64,000 nucleotides of DNA from Sphingomonas sanguinis (lineage in GTDB: Bacteria > Pseudomonadota > Alphaproteobacteria > Sphingomonadales > Sphingomonadaceae). The translations under genes were made by a program, and so were the position numbers. The notes under the pieces are model-generated. The model worked only from the letters and a program-made list of their open reading frames with translations. It was not told the origin of the DNA and did no database searches. Positions 26,968-36,010 of the stretch are shown here, one piece after another (the first letter of the stretch is position 1; the number at the start of each line of letters is the position of its first letter). The stretch lies in assembly GCF_019297835.1 (NCBI RefSeq), contig NZ_CP079203.1, positions 1,275,001 through 1,339,000 on the forward strand, read 5' to 3'.

Positions 26968-28380
26968 TCAGATGTGCAGCGCACGCCCATAGGCGGCCAG
27001 CACCGACTCGTGCATCGATTCGGAAATGGTCGGGTGCGCGAACACCGTTTCCATCAGCTCGGCCTCGGTCGTCTCCAGCTGGCGGGCGACGACATAGCCC
27101 TGGATCATCTCGGTCACTTCCGCGCCGACCATGTGCGCGCCCAGCAATTCGCCGGTCTTGGCGTCGAACACGGTCTTCACAAAGCCTTCCGCCTCGCCCA
27201 GCGCAATCGCCTTGCCGTTGCCGATGAAGGGGAACTTGCCGACCTTCACCTGATAACCGGCTTCCTTGGCCTTCGCCTCGGTGAAGCCGACGCTGGCGAC
27301 CTGCGGGCGCGAATAGGTGCAGCCCGGAATGTTGCCCTTGTCCATCGCGTGCGGGTGGACGTCCTTGTTGCCCAGCGCCTGCGCGATGGCCTCGGCGGCG
27401 ATCACGCCCTCATGGCTCGCCTTGTGCGCAAGCCACGGCGCGCCGGTCACGTCGCCGATCGCCCAGATGCCTTCGACGTTCGTGCGGCAGAAGCCGTCGG
27501 TCTTGATGTGACCGCGATCGGTGGCGATGCCCAGCTTTTCCAGGCCGATATTCTCGGTGTTGGGGACGATGCCGATGGCGACGATCGCGTGGCTGAATTC
27601 GGCGGTTTCGACCTTGCCGTCCGGACCCTTCATCGCGGCCTTCACGCCCGAGGCCGTCGCTTCCAGCTTCTCAAGGCCGGTCTTGGTCTTGATGGTCATG
27701 CCGAACTTGGTCAGCTGCTTGGTCATGAACTCGCTGACTTCGGCGTCCTCGACCGGCATGATCCGGTCGAGCATCTCGACGATGGTCACTTCCGCGCCCA
27801 TGTCGTTGTAGAAGCTGGCGAACTCGACGCCGATCGCGCCCGAGCCGATGACCAGCAGCTTGGTCGGCATGGCAGGCGGGACCATCGCGTGGCGATAGGT
27901 CCAGATGCGCTCGCCATCCGCCTTGGCGAAGGGCAGGTCGCGCGCACGCGCGCCGGTCGCGACGATGATGTGCTTGGCGGTCAGCTCGGTGGTCTTGTCA
28001 CCCTGGACGACCGACAGCTTGCCCTTTCCGGTGATGGTGCCGACACCCTCATGGACGGCGACCTTGTTCTTCTTCATCAGGCCCTTGACGCCCGCGTTGA
28101 GCTGGCCCGCCACCTTGCGGCTGCGGTCGACCACCTTGTCGAGGCTGAACGAGGGCTTTTCGACCGACAGGCCGTATTGCGCGGCATGGGTCATGTAGTG
28201 ATAGACCTCGGCCGAGCGCAGCAGCGCCTTGGTCGGGATACAGCCCCAGTTGAGGCAGATGCCGCCCAGCCGCTCGCGCTCGACGATCGCGACCTTCAGG
28301 CCGAGCTGGCTCGCGCGGATCGCCGCGACATAGCCGCCGGGACCCGAGCCGAGGACGATAAGGTCGTAAGTGTCAGCCAC
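26968..28380 (-). CDS. lpdA: Dihydrolipoyl dehydrogenase (E3)
   Basis: E3 re-oxidises dihydrolipoyl groups of 2-oxoacid dehydrogenase complexes with FAD and NAD. The product is 470 residues from a GTG. The FAD motif is VLGSGPGGYVAA, the redox disulfide is GGICLNWGCIPTKALL, the NAD loop is VIGSGAIGVEFASF, and the C-terminal interface holds the catalytic His-Glu in FAHPTISESMHESV. It is the last gene of a minus-strand group with pyruvate dehydrogenase E2, so it most likely serves that complex. A longer frame upstream of the GTG runs through the thioesterase region in a different frame and was not used. Confidence 0.96.
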   Translation of the reverse strand: MADTYDLIVLGSGPGGYVAAIRASQLGLKVAIVERERLGGICLNWGCIPTKALLRSAEVYHYMTHAAQYGLSVEKPSFSLDKVVDRSRKVAGQLNAGVKGLMKKNKVAVHEGVGTITGKGKLSVVQGDKTTELTAKHIIVATGARARDLPFAKADGERIWTYRHAMVPPAMPTKLLVIGSGAIGVEFASFYNDMGAEVTIVEMLDRIMPVEDAEVSEFMTKQLTKFGMTIKTKTGLEKLEATASGVKAAMKGPDGKVETAEFSHAIVAIGIVPNTENIGLEKLGIATDRGHIKTDGFCRTNVEGIWAIGDVTGAPWLAHKASHEGVIAAEAIAQALGNKDVHPHAMDKGNIPGCTYSRPQVASVGFTEAKAKEAGYQVKVGKFPFIGNGKAIALGEAEGFVKTVFDAKTGELLGAHMVGAEVTEMIQGYVVARQLETTEAELMETVFAHPTISESMHESVLAAYGRALHI

Positions 28381-28442
28381 TTTGATCTTCCTTCTGAACG
28401 CGCGCCTTGGCGGTGCGTGGGGGTGCGACCCCCGAGTAAATG

Positions 28443-28838
28443 TCAGTTTTTCGCCGGGTCCATCGGCGGAACGGTGCGCGGCTTGCGGTCCTTGTCGGTA
28501 GCGACGAAGACGAAGCGCGCCTGGGTCACCTTGGTCGCGTCCTCCATGTGGCGGGCGCGGCGCCAGGCTTCGACCTCGATGGTCATCGACGTGTTGCCGA
28601 CGCGGACGAGGGTGGCATAGACCGACACCTCGTCGCCGACGAGCACGGGGGCGTGGAACTTCATCCCCTCCGCCGCGATCGTGACCGCACGACCGCCGGA
28701 GTGGCGCGACGCCACCGAACCCGCCGCCAGATCCATCTGGCCCATCAGCCAGCCGCCGAAGATGTCGCCGTACGGATTGGCGTCCGACGGCATGGCGGTG
28801 ACGCGGATGGTGGGGTGCTGATCGGGAAGCGTGCTCAT
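28443..28838 (-). CDS. Acyl-CoA thioesterase (hotdog fold, YciA-like)
   Basis: A 131-residue single hotdog-domain thioesterase. The segments MPSDANPYGDIFGGWLMGQMD, TIAAEGMKFHAPVLVGDEV and ARFVFVATDKDRKPR match the YciA/BACH acyl-CoA hydrolase family; the Asp of GDIFGGW is the usual catalytic acid. It hydrolyses acyl-CoA esters in the cytoplasm. It lies between E2 and lpd and overlaps the 70-residue membrane protein gene upstream by 4 nt, so it may help balance acyl-CoA pools near pyruvate dehydrogenase. Confidence 0.93.
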   Translation of the reverse strand: MSTLPDQHPTIRVTAMPSDANPYGDIFGGWLMGQMDLAAGSVASRHSGGRAVTIAAEGMKFHAPVLVGDEVSVYATLVRVGNTSMTIEVEAWRRARHMEDATKVTQARFVFVATDKDRKPRTVPPMDPAKN

Positions 28839-29047
28839 TGTTCGCTATGCCTGCGGGCCATGCGGTCGGCGATGCGCGCGCGGTGGAGCGGGCCGATGCC
28901 CATCGCCACCGTCGCAAGCGCCGCGCCCGCGCCGCACCACCAGATTTCGGTGCGCGCGAGCGGATAGGCCCAGGCGGCGGCCCAGGTCATGACCAGCGCC
29001 GCCACCAGCCCCAGGCCGATATAAAACAGCTCGATCCCGACCCGCAT
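28835..29047 (-). CDS. Small two-helix membrane protein of unknown function
   Basis: A 70-residue protein with two membrane segments (about residues 7-29 and 36-52) and a basic, cytoplasmic C-terminus ending ARRHSEQ. It starts 18 nt after the E2 stop, and its stop overlaps the thioesterase start as ATGA, so it belongs to the same transcript. No family recognised. Confidence 0.75.
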   Translation of the reverse strand: MRVGIELFYIGLGLVAALVMTWAAAWAYPLARTEIWWCGAGAALATVAMGIGPLHRARIADRMARRHSEQ

Positions 29048-29065
29048 GGCCCCCGCCCTATCCTA

Positions 29066-30397
29066 TCAGGCCAGCATGGCGAGCGGACGCTCGACCAGTT
29101 CCTTGAACACCTTCATCAACTCGGCGCCGTCGGCCCCGTCGATGGCACGGTGGTCAAAGCTGCCGGTCGCCGACATGACGGTCGCCACGCCCAGCTGGTC
29201 GTCGACGATGTACGGACGCTTCTCGCCCGCGCCGATCGCCAGGATCATGCCCTGCGGCGGATTGATGACCGCCTCGAACTGCTTGATGCCGAACATGCCC
29301 ATGTTCGAGATCGAGGCCGTGCCGCCCTGGAATTCATGCGGCTGCAGCTTGTTGTCGCGGGCGCGGGTGGCGAGGTCCTTCATCGTGGTGGAGATGGACG
29401 ACAGCGAACGCGTATCCGCCTCCGACACGATCGGAGTGATCAGGCCCGCCGGGGTCGACACCGCGACCGAGATGTCGGCGCGCTTGAAGCTGATGAGCTG
29501 GTCCGGCGTGAACATGACGTTGCACTTCGGCACCGCCATCAGCGACACGCCCAGCGCCTTGATCAGCATGTCGTTGACCGACAGCTTCACGCCGCGCGAT
29601 TCGAGACCGGCGTTCAGCTCGCCACGCAGCTTGAGCAGCGCATCGAGACGGATATCCACCGTCAGGTAGATGTGCGGAACCTGCTGCTTCGATTCGGTCA
29701 GGCGACGCGCGATCGTCTTGCGCATGTTCGACAGCTTCGACGCTTCGTGCGGGATGTCCGGCACCTGCGCGGGCTTGGGCGCAGCGGCGGGAGCCGAAGC
29801 GGTTTCCGCCGGAGCCGATGCGGCAGGAGCAGCGGCCTTGGCCTGGCCCGGCTGCGCGTTCTCGACATCGACCTTCACGATACGGCCGTTCGGGCCCGAG
29901 CCGGTCAGCGCCGACAGGTCCAGGCCCTTTTGCGAGGCGATGCGGCGCGCCAGCGGGCTGGCGATCGCGCGGCCGTTTCCGGCCTTGCTGCCCGAATCGG
30001 CGGGCTTGCCGTGATCCTCGGCCTGCTCGAGCGTGCGCTCGGCGGGCTTGGCTTCGCTGCCGGTCTTGTTGGGATCGGTCGGGTCGGTCGGCATGGGGTT
30101 GGCCGGAGCCGGGGTTTCCGACTTGGTGGGCGCCTGGACCGACGAGGCATCCTCGCCCTCTTCGGCCAGGATCGCGATGACGGTGCCGACCTTCACATTG
30201 TCGGAGCCCTCGGAGACGAGGATCTTGGCGATGACGCCTTCGTCCACCGCCTCAAATTCCATGGTGGCCTTGTCGGTTTCAATCTCGGCCATGATATCGC
30301 CGGACTTCACCGTGTCCCCTTCCTTCACCAGCCATTTGGCCAGCGTGCCTTCCTCCATGGTCGGCGACAGCGCGGGCATCTTAATCTCGATCGACAT
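29066..30397 (-). CDS. Pyruvate dehydrogenase complex E2, dihydrolipoamide acetyltransferase
   Basis: E2 forms the core of the pyruvate dehydrogenase complex and transfers acetyl groups to CoA. The 443-residue product has one lipoyl domain (residues 1-78, with lipoylated K43 in ETDKATME), an Ala/Pro/Glu-rich linker, a peripheral subunit-binding domain ([18 protein letters not shown]) and the catalytic domain ending with the active-site motif [13 protein letters not shown]. The [10 protein letters not shown] start is typical of alphaproteobacterial and mitochondrial PDH E2. The E1 genes (pdhA, pdhB) usually found upstream are absent here; the next gene upstream is divergent. Confidence 0.95.
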   Translation of the reverse strand: MSIEIKMPALSPTMEEGTLAKWLVKEGDTVKSGDIMAEIETDKATMEFEAVDEGVIAKILVSEGSDNVKVGTVIAILAEEGEDASSVQAPTKSETPAPANPMPTDPTDPNKTGSEAKPAERTLEQAEDHGKPADSGSKAGNGRAIASPLARRIASQKGLDLSALTGSGPNGRIVKVDVENAQPGQAKAAAPAASAPAETASAPAAAPKPAQVPDIPHEASKLSNMRKTIARRLTESKQQVPHIYLTVDIRLDALLKLRGELNAGLESRGVKLSVNDMLIKALGVSLMAVPKCNVMFTPDQLISFKRADISVAVSTPAGLITPIVSEADTRSLSSISTTMKDLATRARDNKLQPHEFQGGTASISNMGMFGIKQFEAVINPPQGMILAIGAGEKRPYIVDDQLGVATVMSATGSFDHRAIDGADGAELMKVFKELVERPLAMLA

Positions 30398-30526
30398 GGA
30401 GGTCCTCTCGGGGAAAACGAATTCCGTAGCGGCCCGTCTCTTGCGCCCGAATTGCGCTCGGTCAAGTCATGGCCTTGCACGAAATACTAAGTAACGGCAT
30501 CCGTGGTACACAATTTGGGGGCCGCC

Positions 30527-30982
30527 ATGCGTATCTATCTGGTCGTGATCGACGACAGTCCGGAATCGAAAATCGCATTGCGCTTCGCCGCGCGGCGTGC
30601 GGTGAAGACCGGCGGCGGGGTCGAAATCTTGACCGTGTTGCCGCCGCAGGAGTTCATCGCGTTCGGCGGCGTACAGGCGACGATCGAGGACGAAGCTCGC
30701 CAGCAAGCCGAGGCGCTGCTTGCCAGCGCGGCGGGCACGATCCTGGACGAATCGGGCCTGCGCCCTTCGATCACCGTGCGCGAGGGCGACGGGCCGAAGG
30801 TGATCCGCGAGATCATCGCGGCCAATCCGGATATCGCCGCGCTGGTGCTGGGCGCGGCGGCGAGCGGCGCGCCGGGCAAGCTGGTCAGCCACTTTTCCGG
30901 CACCGACGCAGGCGCCCTGCCCGTGCCGATCATGATCGTGCCGGGGTCGCTGACGCCCGAAGCGATCGACCGGCTGAGTTGA
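30527..30982 (+). CDS. Universal stress protein family protein
   Basis: A 151-residue UspA-fold protein. It starts MRIYLVVIDDSPESKIALRFAAR, the usual first strand and helix with an Asp pair, and has a degenerate nucleotide loop VLGAAASGAPGKLVSHF and the closing strand VPIMIVPGSLT. UspA proteins act in stress tolerance, some by binding ATP. A GGGG ribosome binding site lies before the ATG at 30527; an upstream in-frame start is weaker. It is divergent from the E2 gene and convergent with trxB. Confidence 0.9.
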   Translation: MRIYLVVIDDSPESKIALRFAARRAVKTGGGVEILTVLPPQEFIAFGGVQATIEDEARQQAEALLASAAGTILDESGLRPSITVREGDGPKVIREIIAANPDIAALVLGAAASGAPGKLVSHFSGTDAGALPVPIMIVPGSLTPEAIDRLS

Positions 30983-30987
30983 TCTTA

Positions 30988-31120
30988 AAATCCTCCCCGG
31001 CACGGGGAGGTGGCAGCCCGCAGGGCTGATGGAGGGGGGCTTCCACATAGGTCGCACCTTGCGGCGATCCCCCTCCACCATGCTGCGCATGGTCCCCCTC
31101 CCCTTGCAGGGGAGGATTTT
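30988..31120. repeat. REP-like composite palindrome between usp and trxB
   Basis: The 138 bp between the convergent usp and trxB genes is nearly all inverted repeat. AATCCTCCCC and GGGGAGGATT mark the two ends. Internal hairpins include CCTCCCC/GGGGAGG around 31000 and ACCATGCTGCGCATGGT around 31078-31094. The same layout occurs at 35028-35166. It may also terminate both convergent transcripts. Confidence 0.75.
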
Positions 31121-32089
31121 TTACTCCGCCGCCTTGGCCAATTCCTCGAACTCGGCCGCTGCCAGGAAGCGTTCGGCATCCAGTGCAGCCATGCAGCCGG
31201 TGCCCGCCGCCGTCACCGCCTGGCGGTACACCTTATCCGCCACGTCGCCGCAGGCGAAGACGCCCGGCACGCTGGTCCGGGTCGAGCCCGTCTCGACCGC
31301 GATATAGCCGTCCGAATCCAGCTCCAGATGCCCCCGGAACAGCTCGGTTGCCGGATGGTGGCCGATCGCGACGAAGCCGCCCTCGACATCCAGGCGACTA
31401 TGCTCGCCCGTCACCGTGTCGAGCAGGTCGAGCGCGACGAGCCCTGCATTGCCGCCGCCGTCGACGAACTCGCGGACTTCCTTATTCCACAGCACCTTCA
31501 CGTTCGGGTGCGCGAACAGCCGCTCCTGCAGGATACGCTCGGCCCGCAGCGAATCGCGGCGGTGGATCAGCGTCACGTCGTCGCTATGGTTGGTCAGGTA
31601 GAGCGCCTCTTCGACGGCGGTGTTGCCGCCGCCGATCACCGCGACCTTCTTGCCACGATAGAAGAAGCCGTCGCAGGTCGCGCAGGCCGACACGCCCTTG
31701 CCCTTCATCGCCTCTTCGCTGTCGAGGCCCAGCCACTTGGCCTGAGCACCCGTCGCGATGACCAGAACCTCGCCCTCATAGACATCGCCGCCATCGCCGA
31801 TCAGGCGGAACGGGCGGTTCGTCAGGTCCACTTCCGTGATCGTGTCCCACATCATCCGCGCGCCGACATGCTCGGCTTGGCGTTGCATCTGCTCCATCAG
31901 CCAGGGCCCCTGGATGACGTCGGCGAAACCGGGATAATTCTCGACATCGGTGGTGGTGGTCAGCTGGCCGCCCGGCTGGATGCCCTGCACCACGATCGGC
32001 TGCATGCCCGCACGCGCGCCATAAATGGCGGCGGAGAGCCCGGCGGGGCCCGAGCCGAGGATGAGCATACGCGTGGTGTGGGTGGTCAT
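31121..32089 (-). CDS. trxB: Thioredoxin-disulfide reductase
   Basis: TrxB uses NADPH and FAD to reduce thioredoxin. The product is 322 residues from the ATG at 32089. It has the FAD loop ILGSGPAGLSAAIYGARA, the redox motif CATC (in VSACATCDGFFYRG), the NADPH loop VIGGGNTAVEEALYL and the C-terminal FAD segment FACGDVADKVYRQAVTAAG. Upstream in-frame codons in the intergenic region have no family similarity. Confidence 0.96.
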   Translation of the reverse strand: MTTHTTRMLILGSGPAGLSAAIYGARAGMQPIVVQGIQPGGQLTTTTDVENYPGFADVIQGPWLMEQMQRQAEHVGARMMWDTITEVDLTNRPFRLIGDGGDVYEGEVLVIATGAQAKWLGLDSEEAMKGKGVSACATCDGFFYRGKKVAVIGGGNTAVEEALYLTNHSDDVTLIHRRDSLRAERILQERLFAHPNVKVLWNKEVREFVDGGGNAGLVALDLLDTVTGEHSRLDVEGGFVAIGHHPATELFRGHLELDSDGYIAVETGSTRTSVPGVFACGDVADKVYRQAVTAAGTGCMAALDAERFLAAAEFEELAKAAE

Positions 32090-32208
32090 GTCCGAGTCCT
32101 GTGAAACGATTTGCCTCCAGATAGGCGCTGCTCGTCCAAAAATGAACCGCTTCCCATGCGGCCAATCGGCGCTAGCTTCGTTCATCGTTGCAAGTGGAGA
32201 TTTGCCCG

Positions 32209-34497
32209 ATGCGCGACGACGACGATGTGAAGATCACTGAATATACCGCCCCCGCCGGCGGTTGGGGTTCGATGAAGGGCATGGCCAAGATCCTTCCCAA
32301 GGAGGGGCTCGGCCCGGAGACGCTCGACACGCTGCGTCGTCAGAACAAGCCCGGCGGCGTGATGTGCGTGAGTTGTGCCTGGGGCAAACCGGCCAAGCCG
32401 CATATTGCCGAGTTCTGTGAGAACGGCGCCAAGGCGACCGCATGGGAACTCAGCAGCCTGCGCGTCACGCCGGATTTCTTCGCCAAGCATAGTGTCACGG
32501 AGTTGGAGGCATGGCCCGACCATGACCTGGAACAGGCCGGCCGCCTGACCCATCCGATGCGGTACGACCGCGCGTCGGACAAATATGTCGCGGTCAGCTG
32601 GGACGAGGCGTTCGCCGCCATCGGCGCCAAGCTGAAGGCCTGCGATCCGACCAAGGTGGTGCTCTACGCCTCGGGCCGCGCCAGCCTGGAAACCTCGTTC
32701 ATGTATTCGCTGTTCGCGCGGATGTGGGGGCAGCAGAACCTGCCCGACAGCTCGAACATGTGCCACGAGACGACCTCGGTCGGCCTCAAGTCCGCCATCG
32801 GATCGCCCGTCGCGACGATCCAGATGGAGGATTACGACAAATGCGACGCGATCTTCTCCTTCGGGCAGAATGTTGCGACCAACGCGCCCCGGATGCTCCA
32901 CAACCTGCAAGCCTGCGCCAAGCGCGGGGTGGAGATCGTGACCTTCAATCCGCTGCGTGAGCGCGGTTGGGAGCGCTTCGCCTCGCCGCAGAACCCCGTC
33001 CAGATGCTCACGGGTAGCTCGACCGACATCTCGACGCAGTATCATCAGGTGAAGGCGGGCGGCGACATCGCCGCGCTGACCGGCATCTGCAAGCTGGTGA
33101 TCGAGGAGGACGACCGCGCGGTGGCGAAGGGCACCAAGCGCATCCTCGACCATCATTTCATCGAGCAGCACACGACCCGGTTCGAGGATTTCGCGAACTA
33201 CTGCCGCAACGCCGCGTGGAGCGACATTATCCGCGATTCAGGTCTGACCCGCGACGCGATCGAACAGTCGGCGCGCGTCTATATGAAGTCGGAACGCGTG
33301 ATCGCGGTGTACGGCATGGGCATCACCCAGCACCGCTATGGCATCGACGCGCTTCACATGATCGTGAACCTGCTCCTGCTGCGCGGCAATATCGGGCGCG
33401 AGGGGGCCGGACCGGGCCCGGTACGCGGGCACAGCAACGTTCAGGGTCAGCGCACGGTCGGCATCACCGAGAAGACCGAACTCGCCCCCGTCGAGCGGCT
33501 GAAGGAGCTGTTCGAATTCGAGCCGCCGACCGAAAATGGCTGGGACACGGTCGAGGCCTGCCGCCAGATCATCGCGGGGACGGCGCAGGGCTTCGTCCAG
33601 CTCGGCGGCAACTTCCTGCGCGCGACGCCGGAACATGCCAAGATGAAGGCGGCGTGGAGCAAGCTGCCCATCACCGTCCACATCGCCACCAAGCTCAACA
33701 AGAGCCATCTGGTGCCCGGCGAAGAGAGCTATATCCTCCCCTGCCTCGGCCGGTTGGAGACGGACATGCAGAAGGGCGGTCGCCAAGCCGTATCGATGGA
33801 GGATTCGTTCAGCCATATCTATGGCTCGGTCGGCAAGGCGACGCCCGCCGCCGATACCTTGCTGTCCGAACCCGCCATCGTCGCTGGGATCGCCAAGGCG
33901 GTGCTGGAACCCAACCCGAACGTGCCGTGGGACGAGTGGGTCGGCGACTATGGCCTGGTCCGCGACGCGATCGAGAATGTCTATCCTGACAAGTTCGCCA
34001 ACTTCAACGAACGGTTGTTCGAGCCGGGCGGCTTCTGGAAGGGCAATCCCGCCTCGCACCGGAAGTGGGAGACGGAGAGCGGCAAGGCCGAGTTCAACGT
34101 GCCGCGCGCGATGGACGCCTCGGGCATCACCCCCGCCGAGGGACGGATGCGGCTCATCACGCTGCGCTCCAACGACCAGTTCAACACGACCATCTATGGC
34201 TATGACGATCGCTTCCGGGGGATCAGCGGGACACGGATGGTCGCGATGATGAACAAGGCCGATATCGCGCGGCTGGGCCTGACCGATGGCCAGACCATCG
34301 CGCTGGAGGGCGACGCCGATGACGGTGAGGAGCGCGTGGTCGAGGGGCTGCGGGTGGTCGAATACAACATCCCCGAAGGTTGTATCGGCGGCTATTATCC
34401 CGAGCTCAACTATCTGATCCCGCTGGAGCATCATGCGCTGGAAAGCCATGTCCCGGCAGGCAAGTCGGTGCCGGTGAAGGTCCGCATCCCCGCATGA
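32209..34497 (+). CDS. FdhF/YdeP-type molybdopterin oxidoreductase
   Basis: A 762-residue bis-MGD molybdopterin oxidoreductase of the YdeP type, a relative of formate dehydrogenase alpha subunits. The N-terminus has CVSCAWGKP and a later C in AEFCENGA, a possible reduced iron-sulfur ligand set. DSSNMCHETTSVGL provides a Cys at the usual Sec/Cys molybdenum ligand position. The MGD-binding C-terminal domain includes TLRSNDQFNTTIYGYDDR. E. coli YdeP is linked to acid resistance, but the reaction is unsettled. Its stop overlaps the mobA start, and fdhD follows, so cofactor insertion genes are coupled to the enzyme. Confidence 0.92.
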   Translation: MRDDDDVKITEYTAPAGGWGSMKGMAKILPKEGLGPETLDTLRRQNKPGGVMCVSCAWGKPAKPHIAEFCENGAKATAWELSSLRVTPDFFAKHSVTELEAWPDHDLEQAGRLTHPMRYDRASDKYVAVSWDEAFAAIGAKLKACDPTKVVLYASGRASLETSFMYSLFARMWGQQNLPDSSNMCHETTSVGLKSAIGSPVATIQMEDYDKCDAIFSFGQNVATNAPRMLHNLQACAKRGVEIVTFNPLRERGWERFASPQNPVQMLTGSSTDISTQYHQVKAGGDIAALTGICKLVIEEDDRAVAKGTKRILDHHFIEQHTTRFEDFANYCRNAAWSDIIRDSGLTRDAIEQSARVYMKSERVIAVYGMGITQHRYGIDALHMIVNLLLLRGNIGREGAGPGPVRGHSNVQGQRTVGITEKTELAPVERLKELFEFEPPTENGWDTVEACRQIIAGTAQGFVQLGGNFLRATPEHAKMKAAWSKLPITVHIATKLNKSHLVPGEESYILPCLGRLETDMQKGGRQAVSMEDSFSHIYGSVGKATPAADTLLSEPAIVAGIAKAVLEPNPNVPWDEWVGDYGLVRDAIENVYPDKFANFNERLFEPGGFWKGNPASHRKWETESGKAEFNVPRAMDASGITPAEGRMRLITLRSNDQFNTTIYGYDDRFRGISGTRMVAMMNKADIARLGLTDGQTIALEGDADDGEERVVEGLRVVEYNIPEGCIGGYYPELNYLIPLEHHALESHVPAGKSVPVKVRIPA

Positions 34498-35000
34498 GCA
34501 TATTGGGTGCGGTCCTGACGGGAGGGCGTTCGTCGCGCTTCGGGTCGAACAAGGCGGTCGCAGTGCTGGGCGACCGGACGCTGGTGGCCCATGCCCGCGC
34601 GACGATCGCCCCGCACTGCGCGCGTGTGATCCAGGTCGGTGGCGCCGATGGGGTGCCGGACATGCCCGCCCCCGGCCTGGGGCCGCTCGGCGGGATCGCG
34701 GGGGCGCTGGATTATGCGGCGAGCCATGGCTTTCGCTGCGTCCTGACCATCGGATGCGACATGCCGCGCCTGCCCGAAGGGCTAATCGAGGCGATACTGT
34801 GGCGGGAGCCGAGCTATTGCCGGGATGCGCCGGTGCTGGGGCTGTGGCCCGCCGCGCTGGGCGCGCATCTGATGGCGCATCTCTCGCTGGGACAGGATCG
34901 TTCGGTGCGCGGCTGGGTCCGCGCGATCGGGGCCATCCCCATCGCCTCGCCCGAGCCGATCGCCAATATAAACACACCCGCTGATCTCGCCGCGCTGTGA
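34494..35000 (+). CDS. mobA: Molybdenum cofactor guanylyltransferase MobA
   Basis: MobA attaches GMP to molybdopterin to make the MGD cofactor needed by the oxidoreductase encoded upstream. The 168-residue product has the nucleotidyltransferase signature AVLTGGRSSRFGSNKA at residues 5-20, PLGGIAGALDYA, and the metal-binding CDMPRLPEGLI. It is shorter than the E. coli enzyme (about 194). The start overlaps the YdeP stop (ATGA). Confidence 0.93.
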   Translation: MSILGAVLTGGRSSRFGSNKAVAVLGDRTLVAHARATIAPHCARVIQVGGADGVPDMPAPGLGPLGGIAGALDYAASHGFRCVLTIGCDMPRLPEGLIEAILWREPSYCRDAPVLGLWPAALGAHLMAHLSLGQDRSVRGWVRAIGAIPIASPEPIANINTPADLAAL

Positions 35001-35027
35001 GGCGGAAGCCAAGGTTCTTGACCGCTT

Positions 35028-35166
35028 TCCTCCCCTTGCAGGGGAGGTGGCAGGGCGAAGCCCTGACGGAGGGATGTCGCGGTCAGAGAGCGCAGACCGC
35101 CCTCGCGAGCGGGGATACCCCTCCACCATGCTTCGCATCGTCCCCCTCCCCTGCAAGGGGAGGAAT
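35028..35166. repeat. REP-like composite palindrome between mobA and fdhD
   Basis: CCTCCCCTTGCAGGGGAGG (about 35031-35049) opens the block and CCCTCCCCTGCAAGGGGAGG (about 35145-35164) closes it. CTCCACCATGCTTCGCAT occurs between, much like the block at 30988-31120. The element lies between two genes on the same strand, so fdhD may be separated from the mobA transcript. Confidence 0.75.
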
Positions 35167-35199
35167 GGCCTCGGCCGCGACAGGATCGGGCGTTCTTCG

Positions 35200-36006
35200 T
35201 TGAGCGTTACCCATGATCCCGCTCGCCCGCTGACGCTGATCCGCCTGTCCTCGGATGGCGCCACAGCTTCGATCGAACGCGAGGTTGCCGTCGAGTGCCC
35301 GGTCGCGATCGAAGTGGACGGGTTCGGCTATGCGGTGATGATGATGACGCCCGAGCGGCTGGAGGATTTCGCCACCGGCTTCCTCCTGACCGAAAGGCTG
35401 GTCGACGCGCCCGGCGACATTCTGGCCATCGAACCCTTTGCGGCGGAGAGCGGCTGGATCGTTCGCGTGACGCTGGCCGAGCATCTGCGCGGGCGGATGC
35501 AGGACCGGGTCCGCCACCGCACCAGCGACACCAGTTGCGGGCTATGCGGGCTGTCGGGGCTGGAGCAGATCGCCCGTCCCGTCACCAAGCGCCCTCCCCG
35601 ACCCCAGGTGGGCGTCGAGGCTCTGTTCCGGACGCTGGGCACGATTCGGGCGCATCAGCCGCTCAATGCCCGGACGGGCGCGGTTCATGCCGCCATCGCC
35701 TGCGACGGGGTCGGTATGGTGCTGGCGGCGGCGGAGGATGTCGGGCGGCACAATGCCCTCGACAAGCTGGTCGGCACGCTGGCGCGCGAGGCGGCGCTGC
35801 GCCCCGACTTCATCCTCGTCACCTCGCGGATCAGCTATGAAATGGTCGACAAGGCGCTGGTGGCCGGGGTCGGCCTGCTGGTCGGAATATCCGCGCCGAC
35901 GAGCTTGGCAATCGATCATGCCCGCGCGCATGGTCTGAGCCTGATCGCGCTCGCCCGACCCGATGCGATGCTGGTCGCGCACGATCCGCACGGCTGTTTC
36001 GCCTGA
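35200..36006 (+). CDS. fdhD: Formate dehydrogenase accessory sulfurtransferase FdhD
   Basis: FdhD moves sulfur from a cysteine desulfurase to the molybdenum cofactor of formate-dehydrogenase-type enzymes. Visible are ECPVAIEVDGFGYAVMMMT, ERLEDFATGFLLTERLV, the essential C-x-x-C in DTSCGLCGLSGLE, RTGAVHAAI, and EDVGRHNALDKLVG near residues 180-195. The start is uncertain. TTG at 35200 gives 268 residues; an ATG at 35128 lies inside the repeat element and would add 24 repeat-encoded residues. It completes a YdeP-mobA-fdhD group. Confidence 0.92.
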   Translation: MSVTHDPARPLTLIRLSSDGATASIEREVAVECPVAIEVDGFGYAVMMMTPERLEDFATGFLLTERLVDAPGDILAIEPFAAESGWIVRVTLAEHLRGRMQDRVRHRTSDTSCGLCGLSGLEQIARPVTKRPPRPQVGVEALFRTLGTIRAHQPLNARTGAVHAAIACDGVGMVLAAAEDVGRHNALDKLVGTLAREAALRPDFILVTSRISYEMVDKALVAGVGLLVGISAPTSLAIDHARAHGLSLIALARPDAMLVAHDPHGCFA

Positions 36007-36010
36007 CGGA

